This document shows, piece by piece, positions 45,539 through 54,526 of a stretch of 64,000 nucleotides of DNA. This DNA is from Jeotgalibaca sp. MA1X17-3 (GTDB taxonomy: Bacteria; Bacillota; Bacilli; Lactobacillales; Aerococcaceae). The stretch is from contig NZ_CP090983.1 in NCBI RefSeq assembly GCF_021513155.1, positions 2,326,501 through 2,390,500 on the forward strand, given 5' to 3'. The notes beneath the pieces are model-generated. The model ran no database searches, was not told the DNA's origin, and saw only the letters and a list, made by a program, of their open reading frames with translations. Position 1 is the stretch's first letter; every line of letters starts with the position of its first letter. A program made the translations under genes and the position numbers.

Positions 45539-46477
45539 TCACTTCCCTTTCTCTGTTTTTACTTGGGTTACTTGTATTTGTTTCATTAATTCTTCTACAT
45601 CAGTGAAATCTGTTAATCCTGAAGAAAATGCTGTGGAACTTCCAGCTGCACTTGCTTTAAGCAACGCTCCTTCTACTTCGTGTCCTGTTAAAAGCATTCC
45701 CATGAAGGTTCCTAATAAAGTGTCTCCAGAGCAAGCTGTATTAATCACTTTTCCCTTTGCTGCATTAACAAAGGTCATTTTATCTTTTTCGATATAAACT
45801 GCTCCCTCTTCTCCTAACGAAAGCAAGACACGTTGCGCTCCCATTTCAATTAATTTTTTACCGTATTGTAATAATTCTTCTTGATCTAATTTTTCACAAT
45901 TAAACCAAGCAGCGAGTTCTTCATCATTTGGTTTTATAAGCGCTGGCCGATATTGTAAACATTCCAATACTACTTTGGAGCTAGAATCTAAAATAAGTCG
46001 GAAACCATTTTCTTGAGAAATCCTAGCCGCTTCCAATAAGAATGAATCATCTACGCCTTTAGGATTACTACCTGAAATAAACAAAGTATCTTCAGAATTT
46101 AATTTTTTTATTTGATGTAATAATTGTGCTAACTCTTTTTTAGAAATCATTGGACCTTGATTAACTAGTTTATATTCAGTATTTTCTTCCTCTACTCGAG
46201 TAAATACGTTGATGCGAGTTTGTCCAGTCACTTTTATAAAATCAGTTTGAACTCCTGCTTTTTGTAATTCCTCTTCGATATACGTTCCGGTAAAACCTCC
46301 AAGAAATCCTAGTGCAATATTTTCAATTCCTAACATTTTTAGTACAAAAGAAATATTGACCCCTTTTCCATTAGCCTGTGCCTCATCTTTTAACGTACGA
46401 TTGACTATAGAAGGTTGCATTGTCTTCGTCGCAATAAATAAATCTATCGCTGGATTAGTAGTACATGTATAAAACAA
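45539..46477 (-). CDS. fruK: 1-phosphofructokinase (PfkB family)
   Basis: 312 residues of the PfkB/hexose-phosphate kinase family: N-terminal TTNPAIDLFI, the substrate motif QANGKGVNISFVLKMLG, LFISGSNPKG, and the C-terminal anion-hole/catalytic Asp motif NTACSGDTLLGTFMG. With the fructose PTS genes 5 bp downstream it should convert fructose 1-phosphate to fructose 1,6-bisphosphate; tagatose-6-phosphate kinase is the nearest alternative. The start codon is TTG at 46477, 8 nt after GGAGG. Confidence 0.88.
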   Translation of the reverse strand: MFYTCTTNPAIDLFIATKTMQPSIVNRTLKDEAQANGKGVNISFVLKMLGIENIALGFLGGFTGTYIEEELQKAGVQTDFIKVTGQTRINVFTRVEEENTEYKLVNQGPMISKKELAQLLHQIKKLNSEDTLFISGSNPKGVDDSFLLEAARISQENGFRLILDSSSKVVLECLQYRPALIKPNDEELAAWFNCEKLDQEELLQYGKKLIEMGAQRVLLSLGEEGAVYIEKDKMTFVNAAKGKVINTACSGDTLLGTFMGMLLTGHEVEGALLKASAAGSSTAFSSGLTDFTDVEELMKQIQVTQVKTEKGK

Positions 46478-46540
46478 TTTACCTTCCTCCTTTCTTTTTG
46501 TTCCATCATTCCTTATAATTCATTATAATAGACAATTATA

Positions 46541-46554
46541 TGTAAAGGTTTTCA
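46541..46554. promoter_or_regulatory. cre-like site in the fruK promoter region
   Basis: TGTAAAGGTTTTCA matches 13 of 14 positions of the CcpA consensus (the central CG is GG). It lies between fruK and the divergent regulator, about 65 bp from each. Confidence 0.45.
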
Positions 46555-46622
46555 AAAGTGCTTATATACCTCTCGTATTATGAAAAAATTTACAATCTTT
46601 AAAAAAGGAAGGGATTTAATTT

Positions 46623-47417
46623 ATGATCTATTCATTTATACCTCAATCAAAAGTAACCTCTGTTGATTTTATCGAGACACTCAGCTCTTCTGAAAAATAT
46701 CTACTAAGCTACATTGATGATCATCTCGAAGATATTCCAGAACTTTCTATTGTAAAGCTCAGTGAATCAGCAAATGTTTCAACGGCTACCATTATCCGCA
46801 CAATGAAAAAGATTGGATTTAAAGGATACACTGCTTTTAAATATCACCTTCGTGCACAAGAAAAAAACAATCCTAAATTCAATAATATGAATCAAATTGA
46901 CAAAAAAATTCGCGAAGCAATTTTAAAAAATGAACAAGAAGTGATAAGAACTATTCAAATGTTGGACAGTGGAACTATTGAAGATGCAATCCAAAGTATT
47001 AAATCAGCTAAACGTGTAATGATTTTTGCTCGAGGTTTTTCTGAATTGATTGCAAAGGAAATGGTTATAAAATTTCAACTACTCGGAAAGTATAGCGAGT
47101 TACACGATGATCCAAATATCGTTCGTACTATTAGCAAGCGACTTTCTTTGAATGATATTGTAATTTTCATTTCTCTAAATGGTGAAACGGAAGAATTAGT
47201 TCAAGCTGCTAAAAATTGTGTCGATAATCACATTCAAACAATCTCCATTACTGCCAATGCATCTGGCAAATTATTAGACTATACAACTTTATCTTTTATT
47301 GGTTTCAAATCACCTTATTCTTATTTTCCAGATTATGAGGTTCGTTCGCGTTTACCTCTACAAGTAATCGCTCGAACACTTATGGATGCCTATGCTATTC
47401 GCTATGAAGAGATCTAA
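46623..47417 (+). CDS. RpiR/MurR-family transcriptional regulator
   Basis: 264 residues: N-terminal HTH_6 domain (about 1-77; LSESANVSTATIIRTMKKIGFKGY split by the recognition helix) and a C-terminal SIS sugar-phosphate-binding domain (about 110-240; VMIFARGFSELIAKEM, FISLNGETEELVQAAK). Divergent from the fructose-type PTS operon, so it probably controls it in response to a sugar phosphate. This differs from the DeoR-type FruR usually found with fruK/fruA. Start ATG at 46623, with AAGGAAGGG upstream. Confidence 0.88.
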   Translation: MIYSFIPQSKVTSVDFIETLSSSEKYLLSYIDDHLEDIPELSIVKLSESANVSTATIIRTMKKIGFKGYTAFKYHLRAQEKNNPKFNNMNQIDKKIREAILKNEQEVIRTIQMLDSGTIEDAIQSIKSAKRVMIFARGFSELIAKEMVIKFQLLGKYSELHDDPNIVRTISKRLSLNDIVIFISLNGETEELVQAAKNCVDNHIQTISITANASGKLLDYTTLSFIGFKSPYSYFPDYEVRSRLPLQVIARTLMDAYAIRYEEI

Positions 47418-47868
47418 TTGTTTAAATAGAAAAATCATCGTTAGAGTCATTAAAACTCATTTAAGACAACAGAAATTCCATTTCACCTTTCTTTGTCTTA
47501 ATAAGTCTTTATCTGTACACAAATTGATTATCTTTTAGTAGGAGTGTCTTAATAACGCCTTAATCGTAGTTAAAACTTATTTATTCGGACAAAGATCAAG
47601 TCTATATTACTTTTTAGTCTAAATTATGTTTTATTGTATCTGTTTCACCAAAAAAGTAGTGTCATTAGGACACGCTAGAGGTCCTTTCCTCTACCTTTGT
47701 CCGAATGGAAAACTTTTTGGACAAAGATAGAGGAATAACTAAAATCCTGTCTGAATAAATTGAGTACAAAAAGTATCTGGTCTTATAGTCTTGACTTTAT
47801 TGCAGATAAGCCATACTATAAATCTATTGTTTTTAAGAAACTATTACTTTTACAAAAAGGAACTTGAG
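47418..47868. other. Intergenic region with a long hairpin
   Basis: 451 bp without a supported gene. It contains the inverted repeat at 47686-47735, a smaller GTGTC...GACAC hairpin near 47660, and a third copy of the GGACAAAG half-motif near 47587. It ends in the upstream region of the YczE-type gene. Confidence 0.45.
47686..47735. repeat. 17-bp inverted repeat, long hairpin
   Basis: TTCCTCTACCTTTGTCC (47686-47702) and GGACAAAGATAGAGGAA (47719-47735) pair at 16 of 17 positions around a 16-nt loop. No T run follows, so it is not a normal terminator. Confidence 0.65.
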
Positions 47869-48522
47869 ATGAAAACTAATAAAAAACTTCGCTTTTTAAT
47901 GATGGTATCCGGTGTACTATTTATTGGGATATCTGTATCTTTCTTACGCATGTCTAATCTGGGAACGGATCCTTACTCTACCTTTAATCTAGGTCTGAGT
48001 TCCTTACTAGGAATTCAATTTGGAACCGTTTCTTTGATAATGAATGCACTACTCCTTCTATTAATTTTTATTTTTGCTAGAAAAAATATTGGCTGGGGAA
48101 CTCTTTTCAATATGGTATTGGTTGGATATATTTCTGACTTTATTACATCTATCTTTACAGATACATTTGGTGAAATGGAAAACTTTGGTATACGGATTTT
48201 ATTTACCGTTATTGGAATTATCATTTTAAGTATTGGTGCTGCTCTATATATGGCTCCTGAATTGGGAGTCTCTCCCTATGATGCTTTGCCTTTAATTTTA
48301 ATTGAGAAAATCAGTCCAAATATATCCTTTCGAGTAGCTAGAGTACTTCTTGATTTTCTGTTTTCGGGAATCGGTTTTCTACTAGGAGCCACAATTGGAA
48401 TTAGCACGATCGTCACTTCTTTATTTATGGGACCAATCATGCAATTCTTCTTAAATGTTTTTGGAAAATGGATTGAGAGTGCTGAAAAAATAGAGCCTTC
48501 TTCTGTTGAAGAGACTCTTTAA
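47869..48522 (+). CDS. YczE/YyaS/YitT-type membrane protein
   Basis: 217 residues, about five hydrophobic segments. Family patterns are ISVSFLRMSNLGTDPYSTFNLGLS and, in the second half, ALYMAPELGVSPYDALPLIL, an internal duplication typical of YczE-like proteins. Function in the family is poorly defined (B. subtilis YczE is linked to antibiotic synthesis). The ATG at 47869 follows AAAGGAA; a longer frame starting at 47791 has no ribosome binding site. Confidence 0.8.
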   Translation: MKTNKKLRFLMMVSGVLFIGISVSFLRMSNLGTDPYSTFNLGLSSLLGIQFGTVSLIMNALLLLLIFIFARKNIGWGTLFNMVLVGYISDFITSIFTDTFGEMENFGIRILFTVIGIIILSIGAALYMAPELGVSPYDALPLILIEKISPNISFRVARVLLDFLFSGIGFLLGATIGISTIVTSLFMGPIMQFFLNVFGKWIESAEKIEPSSVEETL

Positions 48523-48537
48523 CAAATTATATTTTAA

Positions 48538-48576
48538 AAAAAGAGGGTGGAGCAAATTTGCTCTACCCTCTTTTTT
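48538..48576. terminator. Bidirectional terminator
   Basis: AAAAGAGGGT, GAGCAAATTTGCTC and ACCCTCTTTT form an almost perfect palindrome, T6 on plus and A run on minus. Shared by the convergent YczE-type and CorC-type genes. Confidence 0.88.
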
Positions 48577-48577
48577 A

Positions 48578-49855
48578 TTATCCTGTAAATTCTAGTTGAT
48601 TCTTCTCTACTGTTATTTCCAAGATTCTTGTGTCTTTTACCTTTATTACATGAACCAACATATTGCCATAAGTTACTTGGTCGGTCTCTTTGGGAAAACG
48701 ACCTAACATTTCTGAAACGAATCCACTGATTGTATTGGAAACAAAAATTTCTTCCCCTTGAAGTTCAAATAGATCAAATACTTTTTCAAGACTAGCTTCC
48801 CCACGTACTTGATATTTCCCTTCTTTAAGGAGGATGATTTCTTCTTCGATATCATCGGTTTCGTCCCAAATTTCTCCTACCAGTTCTTCCAGAACATCTT
48901 CCATCGTCACAATCCCTATTGTACCACCGTATTCATCGGAAACTACAGCCATATGTGCCTTGCTTTGTTGCATGATTTTCAACAGTCGAGATAGTTTCAT
49001 CATGGCCGGAATATAAATTACTTCTTTCATTGATTCAGTTGGTGATAACTCTGCTTCCCCTTTTGCTTTTCTACGCATATAACGATTGAAATCTCTCTCA
49101 TGTAGAACACCACGTACTTCATCAATAGAATCATCATATAACAAGATTCGTGAGTAGCCATGTTCGTCAAAAGTTTCTTGTATTTCCTCGTCTGTATCAT
49201 GTAGATCAGCAGCCACCACATCCACACGCGGTGTAAGAATACTATCCACTTCTAAATCATGAAATTCGATAGCAGATCGAATTAATTGATGTTCATCATC
49301 TTCCAGTGAGCCGCCGTTTTCTGCTTCATCTACAATTGATAAAAGCTCTTCTTCACTAATTCTCTTATCTTCTGATTGTAGACGCTTAGCCAACATGTTA
49401 TTCCATTTTGCAAAAATCCAATTAAGTGGTTTTAAAATTCTCATTAAAACACTTAAAACGGGTGTGGCAAACTTAGCGACTCTTTCTGGTCGATCTTTTG
49501 CGATTGCCTTCGGAGTAATTTCACCAAAAACTAATACAAGTATAGTCATGACGATTGTGGAAATCGTTACACCATATTGCGGGAAATAACTGATGAAAAG
49601 AATGGTTGATAAGGATGAAGAAGCAATATTTACAATATTATTTCCTACTAAAATAGTAGAAAGAACATTGTTATAATCTTCTGTAAGACTTAATGTGCGT
49701 TCTGCACGCTTATCTCCTTTTTTTGCATCATTTCGCAATCGGATTCGATTGGCCGATGTAAAAGCTGTTTCCGAGGAAGAAAAATACCCCGATAATAAAA
49801 GTAACACCACCAAAATCACAATCGTCATTATACTACTACTACTGTCACTGTCCAT
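48578..49855 (-). CDS. CNNM/CorC-type membrane transporter-associated protein (DUF21-CBS-CorC_HlyC)
   Basis: 425 residues: DUF21/CNNM membrane domain (about 1-185; SGYFSSSETAFTSANRIRL), a CBS pair (about 200-325; SILTPRVDVVAADL, VVSDEYGGTIGIVTMEDVLE) and a C-terminal CorC_HlyC domain (about 340-420). Members are linked to magnesium or cobalt efflux and were formerly called hemolysin-like. The start is set at 49855, where GGGGGAA is about 10 nt upstream; the frame itself is open further. Monocistronic. Confidence 0.88.
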   Translation of the reverse strand: MDSDSSSSIMTIVILVVLLLLSGYFSSSETAFTSANRIRLRNDAKKGDKRAERTLSLTEDYNNVLSTILVGNNIVNIASSSLSTILFISYFPQYGVTISTIVMTILVLVFGEITPKAIAKDRPERVAKFATPVLSVLMRILKPLNWIFAKWNNMLAKRLQSEDKRISEEELLSIVDEAENGGSLEDDEHQLIRSAIEFHDLEVDSILTPRVDVVAADLHDTDEEIQETFDEHGYSRILLYDDSIDEVRGVLHERDFNRYMRRKAKGEAELSPTESMKEVIYIPAMMKLSRLLKIMQQSKAHMAVVSDEYGGTIGIVTMEDVLEELVGEIWDETDDIEEEIILLKEGKYQVRGEASLEKVFDLFELQGEEIFVSNTISGFVSEMLGRFPKETDQVTYGNMLVHVIKVKDTRILEITVEKNQLEFTG

Positions 49856-49988
49856 TAGACAGAATTCCCCCTTATAATCTTTCTTATTTTTATTATACAA
49901 CAAATGAGTAGTTATAAAGTAGCATCTATTTCATTTTAATACAATAATAATGTACGATTCTTCATTTTTCCTTAACCTTTAGAGCCTT

Positions 49989-50834
49989 CTATACTTCCGA
50001 ATCCTTTTCTACAGGGTTTTCATGATAAGAAACCCAATCACTATAACTTCCTGCATACAGACTCACATTTTGAAAACCTGCCATCTTTAAAGCTAAAATA
50101 TTTGGAACGGCTGTAACTCCCGAGCCACAATATACAATCACAGGTTTTTCTGCATCTAATTCTGAAAAACGCTTCTTCTGCTCACGTTCTCCTTTAAAAA
50201 CTCCATCCTCTAGCCCATCTGTCCAGACTTTGTTGATGGCTCCAGGAATATGTCCCGATATTCGATCCATAGGTTCAAAACCTCCCAGATATCGTTCTTT
50301 CGCTCGCGAATCTACTAACGTTATCGCTTCATTTTTTTCAGATATCATCTGCTTTATTTCTTTATAAGAAGTAAGCATCTCTTCTTTAATTGTAACTTCA
50401 AAATGAGTTTGTTTCCCTACTTGAGGGGATTCTGTGGATAATGGATATCCCGCTTTCTCCCATCCTTGAAATCCTTGTTCCAATAAATAAACCTGTTCAT
50501 GACCCATGTACGTTAACAACCACCATGCTCGAGATGCAAAAGCCATTTCTCCGTCATCGTATACAATCACCTTTTGGTCACGATCGATTCCTATCTTTTC
50601 AACCTCTTTTTGGAGTTTTTTTAAATCAGGAAGAGGATGTCTCCCTCCATGTTCCGAAACTGGTCCAGATAACTGTTTTTCTAAATCAAAATAAAAGGCT
50701 CCAGGAATATGTCCTTTTTCATATAAGTTTCTTCCTTCGGATGAATTTTGCAAACTAAAACGACAGTCTATTATTTTCACATTTGTTTGATTCAATAATT
50801 TTTTTACTTCTTCTTTCTTTATTAGAAATCCCAT
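49989..50834 (-). CDS. Two-domain rhodanese sulfurtransferase (thiosulfate/3-mercaptopyruvate type)
   Basis: 281 residues, two rhodanese domains. The catalytic loop in the C-terminal domain is VIVYCGSGVTA; the N-terminal inactive domain contains IIDCRFSLQN and GHIPGAFYFDLE. The active-site pattern CGSGVTA is the mercaptopyruvate-sulfurtransferase type. Cytoplasmic; moves sulfane sulfur from 3-mercaptopyruvate or thiosulfate to thiols or cyanide. The ATG at 50834 has AAAAAGGAG upstream. Confidence 0.9.
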   Translation of the reverse strand: MGFLIKKEEVKKLLNQTNVKIIDCRFSLQNSSEGRNLYEKGHIPGAFYFDLEKQLSGPVSEHGGRHPLPDLKKLQKEVEKIGIDRDQKVIVYDDGEMAFASRAWWLLTYMGHEQVYLLEQGFQGWEKAGYPLSTESPQVGKQTHFEVTIKEEMLTSYKEIKQMISEKNEAITLVDSRAKERYLGGFEPMDRISGHIPGAINKVWTDGLEDGVFKGEREQKKRFSELDAEKPVIVYCGSGVTAVPNILALKMAGFQNVSLYAGSYSDWVSYHENPVEKDSEV

Positions 50835-50964
50835 TTTTATAGGCTCCTTTTTCATTTTTTTCTATTATCTCATAAATATATTAAAAAAATTTCTAATTAT
50901 TCATGTTTCTCGCTTCAATTTGTAGTAAAATAGAATAAGACTTAAAATTTAAGGAGCGATACTA

Positions 50965-52155
50965 GTGGAAAGAATAGTTGGAACTGTAGTAAGAGGTCTT
51001 CGTAGTCCCATCATTAACCAGGGAGACAAAATTGAAGAAATCGTTGTGGAAACTGTTTTAAAAGCATCTGAAATTGAAGGCTTTTCTATTCAGGATCGAG
51101 ATATTGTTTCGATTACCGAATCAATCGTTGCTCGGGCACAAGGGAACTATGCATCTATTGATGATATTGCATCGGATGTACACGAAAAATTTGGTGATGA
51201 TACCATTGGAGTTATTTTTCCTATTTTAAGTCGAAATCGTTTTTCACTTAATTTATCAGGTATTGCTAAAAAAGCAAAAAAAATTGTTTTAATGTTGAGT
51301 TATCCTTCTGATGAAGTTGGAAATCACTTAGTAGATTTGGATTTACTTGATGAAAAAGGAATCAACCCTTGGACAGATCTATTGACCGAAGAAGAATTCC
51401 GAAATCATTTTGGTTACATCAAACATACTTTTACCGGTGTAGACTATATAGAATATTACAAATCACTAGTTGAACAATATGGTGTGGAATGTGAAGTGAT
51501 TTTCTCAAACAATCCTCAATCGATTTTAGACTATACAAAAAATGTGCTCACTTGTGACATCCATTCTCGTTTTAGAACAAAGAGAATTCTTCTTGCAAAT
51601 GGTGCTGAAAAAGTATTTAGTTTAGATGAAATCTTAGCAAAACCAATAAATGGTAGTGGCTATAATGAGAAATTTGGTTTGTTGGGATCCAACAAAGCAA
51701 CAGAAGAAAGCGTAAAACTTTTCCCTCGCAACAGCCAACCTGTTGTGGACGAAATTCAAAGAGTCTTAAAGGAAAAAACTGGAAAAGACGTTGAAGTCAT
51801 GATTTATGGAGACGGAGCTTTTAAAGATCCAGTTGGAAAAATATGGGAACTTGCTGATCCAGTTGTTTCTCCTGCTTACACAGAGGGCTTAGATGGAACA
51901 CCTAGTGAAGTGAAATTGAAATATTTAGCTGATAATAATTTCTCTGAATTAAAGGGAGACGACTTAAAAGCTGCTATCTCTGATTACATTGAAAATAAAG
52001 GCGCCGATCTAGTTGGTACGATGGAAGCACAAGGAACGACTCCTCGAAAACTAACCGATTTAATTGGTAGTCTTTCTGATTTAACTTCTGGAAGTGGCGA
52101 TAAAGGAACTCCTATCGTTCATATTCAAGGATACTTCGATAACTTTACAAGTTAA
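50965..52155 (+). CDS. CofE-like (F420-0:gamma-glutamyl ligase-like) protein
   Basis: 396 residues related to coenzyme F420-0:L-glutamate ligases: N-terminal GTVVRGLRSPIINQGDKIEEI, DIVSITESIVARAQGNY, and a GDG motif in VMIYGDGAFKDPVGKIWELAD. Lactobacillales do not make F420, and no other F420 gene is in the window, so the substrate is probably different; a glutamyl- or amino-acid-ligase role is an inference from fold. The start is GTG at 50965, 8 nt after AAGGAG. Own terminator. Confidence 0.78.
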   Translation: MERIVGTVVRGLRSPIINQGDKIEEIVVETVLKASEIEGFSIQDRDIVSITESIVARAQGNYASIDDIASDVHEKFGDDTIGVIFPILSRNRFSLNLSGIAKKAKKIVLMLSYPSDEVGNHLVDLDLLDEKGINPWTDLLTEEEFRNHFGYIKHTFTGVDYIEYYKSLVEQYGVECEVIFSNNPQSILDYTKNVLTCDIHSRFRTKRILLANGAEKVFSLDEILAKPINGSGYNEKFGLLGSNKATEESVKLFPRNSQPVVDEIQRVLKEKTGKDVEVMIYGDGAFKDPVGKIWELADPVVSPAYTEGLDGTPSEVKLKYLADNNFSELKGDDLKAAISDYIENKGADLVGTMEAQGTTPRKLTDLIGSLSDLTSGSGDKGTPIVHIQGYFDNFTS

Positions 52156-52191
52156 TAAAGAAATTGATAGGACGCTAGAGTCCTTCAGCAT

Positions 52192-52244
52192 AAAACATCT
52201 TTCTTACGTTCAAGTAGTACTTATGAGCGTAAGAAAGGTGTTTT
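52192..52244 (+). terminator. Terminator-like hairpin after the CofE-like gene
   Basis: AAAACAtCTTTCTTACG (52192-52208) pairs with CGTAAGAAAGgTGTTTT (52228-52244), a 17-bp stem with one mismatch, ending in TTTT. Confidence 0.72.
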
Positions 52245-52688
52245 GTGGTTTTACAGCCTGTTATCTATTCAATTACTACCGTTGTTTCCTGCTTAAACTC
52301 TTCTATATTCTTAACGGTTGTGATTATTTAGACATTCGAGGAAGAAATAAGAGTATCAGTGATGATTTCAAAAAAAATATTGATGATGGAAATACAGAAA
52401 CAGTTAGTTCTGGCTTCTCCACTTCAAATAGTTAAAGCCACAATAATTGCTGGAATAGTACCAATGATAGGTCTTACAAAGGGAATTAAATTTGTACAAG
52501 AGCAATAACTGCCAAAAGAAAAACATACGGAATATCAATCACCAAATAGCCTATGAACATTAATACCTTGCTTAATAAGGGAATCTTCTTTTATTAAGTA
52601 TCTTTACTTTAGCAGACTTCCATTAAGCTTTCATTGAAACAGAGTTCTTGTTCAAAAAATAATATTTATAGGAAGGGTTTATGAAATA
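52245..52688. other. Region without supported gene, possibly decayed
   Basis: A 48-codon ORF on the plus strand (52362-52508) has a hydrophobic middle (IVKATIIAGIVPMIGLTKG) and no clear ribosome binding site; it may be the tail of a lost membrane protein gene. Nothing else could be supported. Confidence 0.35.
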
Positions 52689-52734
52689 AAGTAGTACCCT
52701 ATCTCCTTTCTGTAAAGGAAATAAGGTACTACTT
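52689..52734 (-). terminator. Terminator-like hairpin at the end of the second glycan operon
   Basis: AAGTAGTACC, TCCTTT, AAAGGA and GGTACTACTT form a strong stem with small internal mismatches; the minus-strand tail is TTTATTT. It follows the DUF4091 gene stop at 52819. Confidence 0.65.
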
Positions 52735-52818
52735 ATCTAAGTGATGAATAAGGATGAATTACCTTTATAATAGATGTAAACACCTATTTATAAACATATT
52801 CTTAATAGAAAATTCATT

Positions 52819-54460
52819 TTATTTTGGAATATAAAATTGTAATCGATCATAAACAACTCTTTTTATTTTTAATTGCCATTGGCTATTTCTAGGGTAATTC
52901 GAAAACGTTAACGGCTCAATATTCTTTTCAAGAAGTTCTATTACTGCTTCTTTTCCTATATAGGACTCTAATAAGTGTAAGACTCTTAAATCTTGCAAAG
53001 CTTCATTGAATACTTTTAAACGAATAGAAGGTAGTGGCTGATCTTTACCCGGATAAACAAGAAACGAATCTCCTGACGAAAAGTTTCCTCCGGCATCTGT
53101 CTCAGTAAAAGGATCCACTGCTTGCTTTGAAAATTGTGTGAAATAAAAATTGTAGCCCCAATGTAGGAAGCCTTGGATATCATATTTATACAACTGATAG
53201 CCTATAATCCGATTGCGATAGGAAGGCATATCAAAGAAGCGATTTGATACTTTTTTATTTTGTGATACACAGTAATAGACCCATAGTGGCCTTATCTTAT
53301 TTTCAATAAATGGTTCAATATGGTCACTAGCGGGTATTGGAATATCAACTAAATTTTCTTGGTAGAAATCATAATCGGATAAAGCATCAATAACGGGTAT
53401 ATCACCAATCAATTGTCTCAAGAACTGACTTGCTTGCGCATAAGAGGTGATATTTTCCATAGTGGGTTCATCAGAAGTATGGAAAAACGTTTGGTCTTTC
53501 CAATCATTTTCTTCTATCCAATTAATCAAATGAGGTATAAATTGTTTTAAAAATTCACGGTAAGCACTCCCACTCGCATCCGTTTCCCAACCAAATAATT
53601 GTTCTTCTTCACCATCAATTTCTACCATTATTTTAGGTGCAGCTTTAGCTCCCCATTGGGTATATAAATGAGCCATCTCTAAATATTTAATCCCAACTTT
53701 GCGGCATAATTTAGACCAACGATTTAGTTGCGTAAAGTCAAATGTAAATAAATTCCCATTTTTTTAATCCCCACTAACTGAACTGTAGGACGTTCTCCAC
53801 CTATTTCAGTATCTAATGGTGGTGTCACAATTGGTGTTAAAATCATATTTACACCATGTTCTACGGCCATCACTAAATATTTTTCTACCCACTCCCAGTA
53901 ATCTTCGCTAAAAACTTCTACTCCATAATAACTAATCATTCCATCTGTATGAAACCATTCTGTATGAATTAACTTTTGAGGTGGTAGTTGCAAAGGTAGG
54001 ACTGTTAATGTAAATATCTTTTTAACTTCTTGGCAGGAAGTCCTTCGACAATTAAATCCACTTCATGATTACCAACCAATTCACTATCGGCCGATATTTC
54101 AATCCAAAAACTATGCCATTGGCCCGCTGTACCATTCACTTCAGTCGGTAGCGTGACAGGATAGAGAACATCCGGAAAAAGTCCAGGAATCCCTTTTAGA
54201 ATATCTTCATCATGTCCTTCGTTGACTGGTAAATGCGACATAACCTGCCCAACTTTAAATATATTCACTTCTGTTAGAGTGTTTGATTCTATCTTAAAAT
54301 TTAGCTTTTCACTTCCTTTAAACGCTACTTGGAAAGAAAACTTTTCGTCAATTAATGCCATTCCTTCAGAAATTTGATTCCCATCACTGGGGCCCTCATC
54401 AAATACCTTATCTAATGAGCTTAACACAACCATTTCTAACGTTTCTTTATCTGTAAGCAC
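52819..54460 (-). pseudogene. DUF4091-domain glycosidase-like protein, GH123-like (two frameshifts)
   Basis: Three adjacent minus-strand frames form one protein of about 548 residues. The N-terminal part is a beta-sandwich-like domain; the middle has LIHTEWFHTDGMISYYGVEVF and the last frame has TFFHTSDEPTMENITSYAQAS and GFLHWGYNFYFTQFSKQAVDP, patterns of the DUF4091/GH123 group. Adding one base to T5 at 54019-54023 and one to T7 at 53759-53765 restores a continuous frame. GH123 enzymes are beta-N-acetylgalactosaminidases; the Asp-Glu pair in SDEP suits that substrate-assisted mechanism, but activity is inference. The start appears to be GTG at 54460, 9 nt after AAGGAG. Confidence 0.78.
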
Positions 54461-54526
54461 CAAAAACCACTCCTTTTTCATACCCCATAACCCTTTCAGG
54501 TTAAATTTCTAATGTTGATAGTTTTT

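Noticed and set aside
50965..52155. Genuine coenzyme F420 biosynthesis
   Set aside because: No other F420 gene is in the window and the organism type does not use F420.
52094..52435. 113-residue plus-strand ORF at the end of the CofE-like gene
   Set aside because: It overlaps the CofE-like coding end and its terminator hairpin in another frame, and has no ribosome binding site or family pattern.
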